A stretch of DNA of 10,522 bases from Akkermansia muciniphila (lineage in GTDB: Bacteria > Verrucomicrobiota > Verrucomicrobiia > Verrucomicrobiales > Akkermansiaceae). A program made the position numbers and the translations under genes. Shown piece after piece: positions 6,587 to 10,522 of the stretch (its first letter is position 1; each line of letters starts with the position of its first letter). The notes under the pieces are model-generated. The model saw only the letters and a program-made list of their open reading frames with translations. It was not told where the DNA came from and searched no databases. Where the stretch lies: assembly GCA_945870545.1 (NCBI GenBank), contig CAMBTF010000028.1, forward strand, positions 1 to 10,522, written 5' to 3'.

Positions 6587-7225
6587 GTGAACAAGGGGAC
6601 ATCGCTGAAGATATGCGGCGTGACGGCGCGGTCGGACGCCGAAAAACTGGCAGCGATGGGCGTTCACGCCGTCGGATTTAATTTCTGGCCGCTATCTAAG
6701 AGATATCTCGATCCACGGACGAATCCCTGGATGCAAGGTTTGGCGGGCGGGATTCTGCGCGTCGGCGTTTTCGTGAACGAGTCCAGCGACCTTCCCTACC
6801 GGCTTTACGGGGAGGGCATGATCGATGTGGTGCAACTACACGGCGACGAGACGCCGGAGCGCGTCGGTGGATTCCGCAAGGCGGGCATACCGGTCATCAA
6901 GGCGGTGGGTGTGAGGGATGTTTCCGATATCGATGCGGCCGGAAGCTACGGTTCCGACGCGGTGTTGCTGGATGCGCATGCCCCGCAAGTTTTCGGCGGC
7001 ACCGGCGAGACGTTCGATTGGGGGCTCGCGAACGCGTTCGGGAAAAGGTTTCCCGCCATCCCGATGATACTGGCAGGCGGGATCACGCCGGAGAACGCTG
7101 GGCAGGCGGTCGGGGAGGTTCGTCCGGTCGCGCTCGATGTGGCGTCCGGTGCTGAGATCTCGCCGGGCGTGAAGGATTTCAAAAAGGTCGCCGCGTTGTT
7201 GGAGGCATGTGTTTCGCAACGATGA
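6587..7225 (+). CDS. trpF: Phosphoribosylanthranilate isomerase
   Basis: Converts N-(5-phosphoribosyl)anthranilate to the carboxyphenylamino-deoxyribulose phosphate in tryptophan synthesis; a single-domain TIM barrel. Signatures seen, numbered from the GTG: KICGVT with catalytic Cys10, VGVFVN, VQLHGDE, LLDAHAP with catalytic Asp129, GGTGETFDW, ILAGGITPENA and DVASGAEISPGVKD, the phosphate-binding loop. It is a full-length 212 aa. The GTG at 6587 has GGAG 6 nt upstream, whereas the in-frame ATG at 6566 lacks a well-spaced site; GTG is preferred, ATG possible (219 aa). No other trp gene is present, so trpF is separated from any trp operon here. The TGA overlaps the tatD start as ATGA, indicating coupled translation. 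Confidence 0.95.
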   Translation: MNKGTSLKICGVTARSDAEKLAAMGVHAVGFNFWPLSKRYLDPRTNPWMQGLAGGILRVGVFVNESSDLPYRLYGEGMIDVVQLHGDETPERVGGFRKAGIPVIKAVGVRDVSDIDAAGSYGSDAVLLDAHAPQVFGGTGETFDWGLANAFGKRFPAIPMILAGGITPENAGQAVGEVRPVALDVASGAEISPGVKDFKKVAALLEACVSQR

Positions 7226-8034
7226 TCACGGATACGCATTGCCATCTGGCGTCGGCCCGTTTCGCGGACGATGAGCGCGCGGAAATCATCCGGCGGGCGC
7301 TGGAAGCGGGGGTGGGTCGCATGGTCACGCTGGCGACCTGCCTGGACGACGTTCCCGCAAATCTCAGACTTGCGGAACATCCCCGCGTGATGGCCGCCAT
7401 CGGCATTCATCCCTGCGATGTGCATCACGCCCCCGACGACGCGGTGGAGCATCTCGCCGCTCTCGCCGGTGATCCACGCGTGTGCGCGATCGGCGAGACG
7501 GGCCTGGATTACTTTCATCCCGCCCCGGAAGGCTGGAGCGAAACCGATTATCGGAAGCGGCAGAGCGATTTCCTGATCCGGCATTTCGAACTCGCGGCAT
7601 CCTCGCGTCTGAACATCGTGATCCACACCCGCGACCGCGAAGGCAGGGAATCGTTCGAGGACGCGCTCGGGATCTACGCCGGATTCGCGGATCGCGTTCG
7701 TGCCGTCTTCCATTGTTTCGTTTCCGAGTGGGATCTCGCGGAAAAGGTGATCGCCCTAGGCGGACTCGTTTCTTTCGGTGGCGTGGCGACATTCAGAAAC
7801 GCCGATCTCGTGAAGGAGGCTGTGAAACGCTGCCCGCCCGGAAGCTTTCTGCTGGAGACGGATTCACCCTACCTCGCGCCGGAGCCGCTGCGAGGGAAAC
7901 GCAACGAACCTGCCTTCGCGATGCGTGTGGCGGAAGCCGTCGCCGCGCTGCGGGGTGAAACGTTGGAACAGCTCGCCGCGCACACCGAAGCGGCCGCAGA
8001 CAAGTTTTTTCGATGGCCGGATGATTCCGCTTGA
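7222..8034 (+). CDS. tatD: TatD-family metal-dependent hydrolase (deoxyribonuclease type)
   Basis: 270 aa, amidohydrolase-superfamily TIM barrel. Characterised relatives are divalent-metal DNases; the cellular role of a given paralogue (TatD, YcfH or YjjV type) cannot be fixed from sequence alone. Metal ligands are complete: His6 and His8 in DTHCHL, Glu92 in IGETGLDY, His135 in VIHTRD, His164 in VFHCF and Asp214 in LETDSPYLAP. The RGKRNEP stretch near 224-230 is typical of the family. An upstream in-frame ATG at 7207 exists, but the family begins at MITDTHCHL, so 7222 is used; this gives a 4-nt ATGA overlap with trpF. Pairing with trpF is one of position and expression, not an obvious pathway link. 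Confidence 0.94.
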   Translation: MITDTHCHLASARFADDERAEIIRRALEAGVGRMVTLATCLDDVPANLRLAEHPRVMAAIGIHPCDVHHAPDDAVEHLAALAGDPRVCAIGETGLDYFHPAPEGWSETDYRKRQSDFLIRHFELAASSRLNIVIHTRDREGRESFEDALGIYAGFADRVRAVFHCFVSEWDLAEKVIALGGLVSFGGVATFRNADLVKEAVKRCPPGSFLLETDSPYLAPEPLRGKRNEPAFAMRVAEAVAALRGETLEQLAAHTEAAADKFFRWPDDSA

Positions 8035-8109
8035 ACAAAAGACCACCTGACAAACGTTACTTTGCGTAGCGGTGATCGCCGCTGCTCTGCGAATCAAACA
8101 AACAGCCCC
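8035..8109. other. Short intergenic region upstream of the LysM lipoprotein gene
   Basis: This stretch must hold the end of the trpF-tatD transcript and any promoter for the LysM gene. A small hairpin with arms AGCGG and CCGCT is present near 8068-8083 but has no T run, so it is not a convincing terminator. No -35/-10 pair with proper spacing was found. Confidence 0.4.
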
Positions 8110-8505
8110 ATGAATCAAAAACAACTGCTCGCATTCTCGCTCTTTCCCCTCCTTCTCGCCTCCTGCGCCGACCAAGCTGCAGAAGACTATGACGTTTCCA
8201 ATCCCTATGCCGCCCCCGACTACGGCGATGGAACGGCCACCCCGAGCCTGCCTTCGGACGTCAACCCCGCTTATGATCAGCCCGCCGTTTACGAGGACAC
8301 GACGCCATCCCTTCCGCCATCCGTTCCGGCATACACCTCTCCAGCTCCCGCGGCGACCGCGAAAGTTCACACCGTTGTCCGCGGCGATAGCCTCTGGAGC
8401 ATCGGGAAAAAATACGGTGTCTCAATCGACTCGATCAAGCAGGCGAACGCGATGACACGCGACATCGTGGTGCTGGGTTCAAAGCTGAATATCCCGGCGC
8501 AATAA
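8110..8505 (+). CDS. LysM-domain lipoprotein
   Basis: 131 aa. The N-terminus is a lipoprotein signal (MNQKQLLAFSLFPLLLASC) with lipobox LASC and predicted lipidation at Cys19, so it should be anchored in a membrane facing the periplasm. Residues about 20-84 are a low-complexity Pro/Ala/Tyr/Ser/Asp-rich linker. Residues about 85-131 form one LysM domain (VHTVVRGDSLWSIGKKYGV, then LNIPA at the end), a module that binds the N-acetylglucosamine backbone of peptidoglycan. No catalytic domain is present, so the likely role is wall tethering or structure. The ATG at 8110 is chosen because it opens the signal peptide; an upstream in-frame ATG at 8062 would precede it with an uncharacteristic polar extension. 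Only 4 nt separate it from the next gene, which suggests an operon. Confidence 0.88.
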   Translation: MNQKQLLAFSLFPLLLASCADQAAEDYDVSNPYAAPDYGDGTATPSLPSDVNPAYDQPAVYEDTTPSLPPSVPAYTSPAPAATAKVHTVVRGDSLWSIGKKYGVSIDSIKQANAMTRDIVVLGSKLNIPAQ

Positions 8506-8509
8506 TATC

Positions 8510-9469
8510 ATGCATCCGCGCGCCGCTTTTGCCGGTCTCCTACTAGGAGCTTCGTCGCTCATCGCCCAGGAAGGGCCGCCGCCAGAATCGCCGCTGAGCC
8601 CGAAGGAGGATGCCGTCGAGCAAATGCTTTCCGAAAGGGAATCCCCCGAAGCGCTGCAAAAGGCCATCAAGACCGCGCGTGACCTGAAGGTTTCCGAGCA
8701 GGTGATCCTGGAGGCGCGTTTCCTCTTCCATGTCGATCGCGCGGAGGACAAGGAGATCGCGGCGCTGCTCCCTGATTTTCTCGCGTTCAAGGATAAGTTC
8801 AGTCTCGAAGACTCCGAGACCTTCGCGGGCGTGGACGACTGGCTCGCCGTGACTGAATACGTACAGGCGCTGGCGGCGCTCGAAAAGGGTGATAAGGACG
8901 GCTTCAAAAGGCACATCACCGAGGCGTTCTGGCTCAGCCCTCGTCAAGGCGCCGCCTTCGCCCCACACATCGACCGCATTCGCCTGATGGATGCGATGAA
9001 GGTCGTGCGCGTTGATTTCGGGAAAGGCTACACCGACACGCTCACAGGACAGCCCACGGACTTCGGTAAGATCATCGGAACAAGGAAAGGGCTGCTGTTG
9101 CATTTCTGGTCCCCATGGAGCCAGGAGTGCGAAGCCACGCTCGCGGACTTCCTGATCTCCGCCGAATATCTATCCGCTAACGATGTGGCGGTGGCTTCGG
9201 TTCTTCCCGAGACATCCGCGAAAGTGATCGCCGATGCGAAGACCATGCTCAGCGCGGCAGGCAAAAAAATCTCCGGCTCATGGATCGTTGATTCGAAATC
9301 AAATCCCGTTAGCGCCCAGCTCAAGGTGCAGAGCGTGCCGGTTGTCGTTTTGGTTTCACCAGATGGAGCGGTTCTTTTCAACGGTCATCCTACCGACGAG
9401 GAATTCTGGAAATCGCTCGGGAAAATCAATCCGGCCATCGTCCGTCCAGAGATGCGCGGCAGGGATTAA
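8510..9469 (+). CDS. Exported thioredoxin-fold protein with a degenerate SxxC active site
   Basis: 319 aa. Residues 1-19 look like a Sec signal peptide (RAAFAGLLLGASSLIA followed by QEG), placing the protein outside the cytoplasm. Residues about 30-165 are mostly helical and charged, without a family I recognise. Residues about 170-310 form a TlpA/thioredoxin-like domain: strand LLLHFWSPWSQEC and cis-proline loop QSVPVVVLVSPDG (Pro277). The usual WCxxC reads W-S-Q-E-C, so the first, nucleophilic Cys is Ser204 and only Cys207 remains. It therefore cannot be a normal dithiol oxidoreductase; a binding, monothiol or structural role is possible. The gene follows the LysM gene by 4 nt with no evident ribosome binding site. 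Family call is good, function open. Confidence 0.82.
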   Translation: MHPRAAFAGLLLGASSLIAQEGPPPESPLSPKEDAVEQMLSERESPEALQKAIKTARDLKVSEQVILEARFLFHVDRAEDKEIAALLPDFLAFKDKFSLEDSETFAGVDDWLAVTEYVQALAALEKGDKDGFKRHITEAFWLSPRQGAAFAPHIDRIRLMDAMKVVRVDFGKGYTDTLTGQPTDFGKIIGTRKGLLLHFWSPWSQECEATLADFLISAEYLSANDVAVASVLPETSAKVIADAKTMLSAAGKKISGSWIVDSKSNPVSAQLKVQSVPVVVLVSPDGAVLFNGHPTDEEFWKSLGKINPAIVRPEMRGRD

Positions 9470-9484
9470 TTACGGCGTTCATAG

Positions 9485-9506
9485 AACTACTACTTAAATA
9501 GTAGTT
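9485..9506. promoter_or_regulatory. Inverted repeat 1: possible operator or weak 3' hairpin
   Basis: Arms AACTACTA (9485-9492) and TAGTAGTT (9499-9506) are perfect inverted copies around CTTAAA. The ACTACT/AGTAGT core loosely resembles MecI/BlaI operators, which contain TACTAC and GTAGTA half sites. It lies 15 nt after the stop of the thioredoxin-like gene and 116 nt before the BlaI-like start. As a terminator it would be weak: an AT-rich stem with no following T run. Confidence 0.5.
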
Positions 9507-9531
9507 GAGCCCATCTCGGACCCGGAAAAAT

Positions 9532-9553
9532 AAATTACGGTTTTCCGTAATTT
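9532..9553. promoter_or_regulatory. Inverted repeat 2: possible operator of the BlaI-like gene
   Basis: Arms AAATTACGG (9532-9540) and CCGTAATTT (9545-9553) are perfect 9-bp inverted repeats with a TTTT centre. The location 70 nt upstream of the BlaI-like start fits a dimeric winged-helix repressor controlling its own gene, as is usual for BlaI/MecI. Binding by this particular protein is an inference. Confidence 0.5.
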
Positions 9554-9622
9554 TCGCGTATTTTAACTTGACGGAAAAGTTAATTACTAGTTTCCTCGTA
9601 ACCAAGAAACGAAAGTTCACCA

Positions 9623-10327
9623 ATGGCCAAGCCATCACACCCATCAAACCTCGAACTCCAAGCACTGTCTGTCTTATGGCACGACGGTCCTTCTACTGTG
9701 AACGCAGTACATGGTTCGCTCCCGGATGGCCGCGAGCGCGCCTACACCACGGTGCTCTCCGTGATGCAAAGCCTAGAACGCAAGAAGTTGGTGAAGCGCA
9801 TACGGTCGGGCAGGGCCCACACCTATGAACCCGCCTACTCCCAAGAGGTCATCGTGCGCCGCGCCACGGACGACTTCATCACTAACGCTTTTGGAGGACG
9901 CCTCGGTGAGGCCGTCCTCGCTACCCTCTCCGCCGGTTCATTAACACCGGAAGAGAAAACAAACATTGAACGCGAACTCCAAAGACACAAAACCATGGCT
10001 GCAAAAAAAACAGTAAAGAAGGCCGCGGCCAAGCCCGCGAGTAAACCCGCCGCAAAAAAAGTTGCCAAGAAGGCGCCGGCTAAAAAAGCCGCTGCCAAAA
10101 AGGCAGTGAAAAAGGCAGCGAAAAAAGCACCCGCCAAGAAAGCACCTGCTAAAAAAGCTCCGGCTAAAAAAGCGGTGAAGAAGGTGGCGAAAAGCGCCAA
10201 GAAGGCACCTGCTAAAAAGGCAGTTGCTAAAAAGGTTGTAGCCAAGAAGGCCGCCGTGAAGAAGGCACCAGCTAAGAAGGCCGCCGTGAAGAAGGCACCA
10301 GCTAAAAAGGCCGCCAAGAAAGCATAA
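9623..10327 (+). CDS. BlaI/MecI-type winged-helix regulator fused to a histone-H1-like Lys/Ala tail
   Basis: 234 aa in one open frame. Residues 1-122 are a full-length BlaI/MecI/CopY domain: [19 protein letters not shown], the recognition helix region [19 protein letters not shown], wing [15 protein letters not shown], then the dimerisation helices ending [17 protein letters not shown]. Relatives are dimeric repressors of about 125 aa that usually stop here. Residues 125-234 are instead a low-complexity tail with 45 Lys in 110 residues, the rest mostly Ala, Val and Pro ([12 protein letters not shown] repeats) and no acidic or aromatic residue, as in histone H1, HupB tails or chlamydial Hc proteins. 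The protein should bind DNA specifically through the wing-helix and non-specifically through the tail. An ATG at 9995 could start the tail as a separate 110-aa protein. No BlaR1 protease gene is adjacent; a terminator follows, so the gene is probably monocistronic. Confidence 0.88.
   Translation: MAKPSHPSNLELQALSVLWHDGPSTVNAVHGSLPDGRERAYTTVLSVMQSLERKKLVKRIRSGRAHTYEPAYSQEVIVRRATDDFITNAFGGRLGEAVLATLSAGSLTPEEKTNIERELQRHKTMAAKKTVKKAAAKPASKPAAKKVAKKAPAKKAAAKKAVKKAAKKAPAKKAPAKKAPAKKAVKKVAKSAKKAPAKKAVAKKVVAKKAAVKKAPAKKAAVKKAPAKKAAKKA
9995..10324 (+). repeat. H1-like tail-coding repeat region, with possible internal start
   Basis: This encodes the Lys/Ala tail (110 residues). It consists of degenerate 15- and 30-bp units for KKAPA and [10 protein letters not shown]. 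The last two 30-bp units (10251-10280, 10281-10310) differ at a single base, which points to recent duplication. It opens with ATGGCTGC and an A8 run (10003-10010). The peptide beginning [13 protein letters not shown] looks like the start of stand-alone bacterial H1-like proteins, so independent translation is possible, although no Shine-Dalgarno site precedes it. Confidence 0.8.
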
Positions 10328-10347
10328 AGTAATATCACCACCGTGAA

Positions 10348-10379
10348 CAGCTTGGAGCGCCCTTAGTGGCGCCGAGCTG
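10348..10379 (+). other. Imperfect hairpin in the 3' untranslated region
   Basis: CAGCT (10348-10352) pairs with AGCTG (10375-10379) and GCGCC (10357-10361) with GGCGC (10368-10372), with an asymmetric internal loop and a six-base apical loop CTTAGT. It has no T run, so it is not a terminator by itself. It could stabilise the mRNA 3' end or be part of a small RNA. Confidence 0.4.
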
Positions 10380-10406
10380 TGACCGGAGTGGATGATATCT
10401 CAAAAC

Positions 10407-10442
10407 AAAGCGGGAAGCCATTTGGCTTCCCGCTTTTCTTTT
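10407..10442 (+). terminator. Rho-independent terminator of the BlaI-H1 gene
   Basis: A perfect 13-bp stem, AAAGCGGGAAGCC (10407-10419) and GGCTTCCCGCTTT (10424-10436), closes an ATTT loop and runs into TTTTCTTTT. The stem is GC-rich in its core and bounded by A and T runs, so it may act in both directions. It ends the transcript about 80 nt after the stop codon. Confidence 0.92.
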
Positions 10443-10522
10443 GCCGGACTATCCCAGTTAACTGTTTCTTTTTGTTTCCCCACGGAGCGTGATGTGGTTT
10501 GATCCGCCAGTGAGATACGTTG

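Larger units (their letters stand above)
9468..9587. promoter_or_regulatory. AT-rich region with repeated AATTAC(GG) motifs upstream of the BlaI-like gene
   Basis: The 153 nt between 9469 and 9623 are sharply more AT-rich than the surrounding genes. AATTACGG occurs at 9468-9475 and 9533-9540, its inverse CCGTAATT at 9545-9552, and a partial copy AATTAC at 9582-9587. Clustered copies in both orientations in front of a regulator gene suggest binding sites for that regulator or another protein. A poor promoter candidate (TTACGG 9535-9540, 18 nt, TATTTT 9559-9564) would overlap the central pair. Confidence 0.45.
10328..10522. other. Gene-free 3' region up to the window end
   Basis: After the BlaI-H1 stop there is an imperfect hairpin, a strong terminator, and then about 80 nt (10443-10522) in which I see no gene start, tRNA or repeat. 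Confidence 0.6.

Noticed and set aside
8068..8083. AGCGG/CCGCT hairpin after tatD
   Set aside because: Only five or six pairs and no T run; likely chance in GC-rich DNA.
9568..9590. TTGACG as a -35 box for the BlaI-H1 gene
   Set aside because: No -10 sequence at 16-18 nt; the nearest AT-rich hexamers are only 7-11 nt away.
9938..9955. Inverted repeat CCGGT/ACCGG inside the BlaI-coding region
   Set aside because: Short arms inside conserved coding sequence with no reason to be a site.
9835..10341. Minus-strand hydrophobic frame opposite the H1-like tail (Ala/Phe/Leu repeats)
   Set aside because: It is the antisense of Lys/Ala codons; the apparent membrane repeats are an artefact of composition.

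Overview
The window is a gene-dense, GC-rich bacterial chromosome segment with an AT-rich island near 9470-9620. It most resembles a member of the Verrucomicrobia (PVC group). That placement is an inference from the mix of families, the frequent absence of Shine-Dalgarno sites, the heptanucleotide repeats and the histone-H1-like lysine/alanine tail. No rRNA, tRNA, CRISPR array, insertion sequence or phage gene was recognised.

Left part (1-5109): two genes on the minus strand, an MGDG-synthase/UgtP-type glycosyltransferase (608-1726) followed by a HAD-family hydrolase (611 down to the window edge), overlap by 4 nt. Divergent from them are an unrecognised single-span membrane protein (1805-2914) and a large polytopic sulfatase-superfamily enzyme with a threonine in the nucleophile position (2911-5109), also overlapping by 4 nt. 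Together they could form a small envelope-lipid or glycan modification cluster.

Middle (5112-8034): pepP, an Xaa-Pro aminopeptidase, lies on the minus strand, tail to tail with the sulfatase-type gene. Divergent from it are trpF (phosphoribosylanthranilate isomerase) and tatD (TatD-type metal-dependent hydrolase), again coupled by a 4-nt overlap. These are housekeeping genes.

Right part (8110-10522): a LysM lipoprotein and an exported thioredoxin-fold protein lacking the first active-site cysteine form a likely two-gene operon. After a 153-nt AT-rich region rich in inverted repeats comes the most unusual gene: a complete BlaI/MecI-type winged-helix domain running in frame into a 110-residue tail made almost only of Lys, Ala, Val and Pro, like eukaryotic histone H1 or bacterial H1-like proteins. 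An A8 run and an internal ATG sit at the junction, and a strong rho-independent terminator closes the unit. No blaR1/M56 protease partner is visible.

The BlaI-H1 fusion with its palindromic upstream region is the best candidate for something not well described. The membrane enzyme/glycosyltransferase cluster and the 7-bp tandem repeat just behind the start codon of the HAD gene are the next most interesting.
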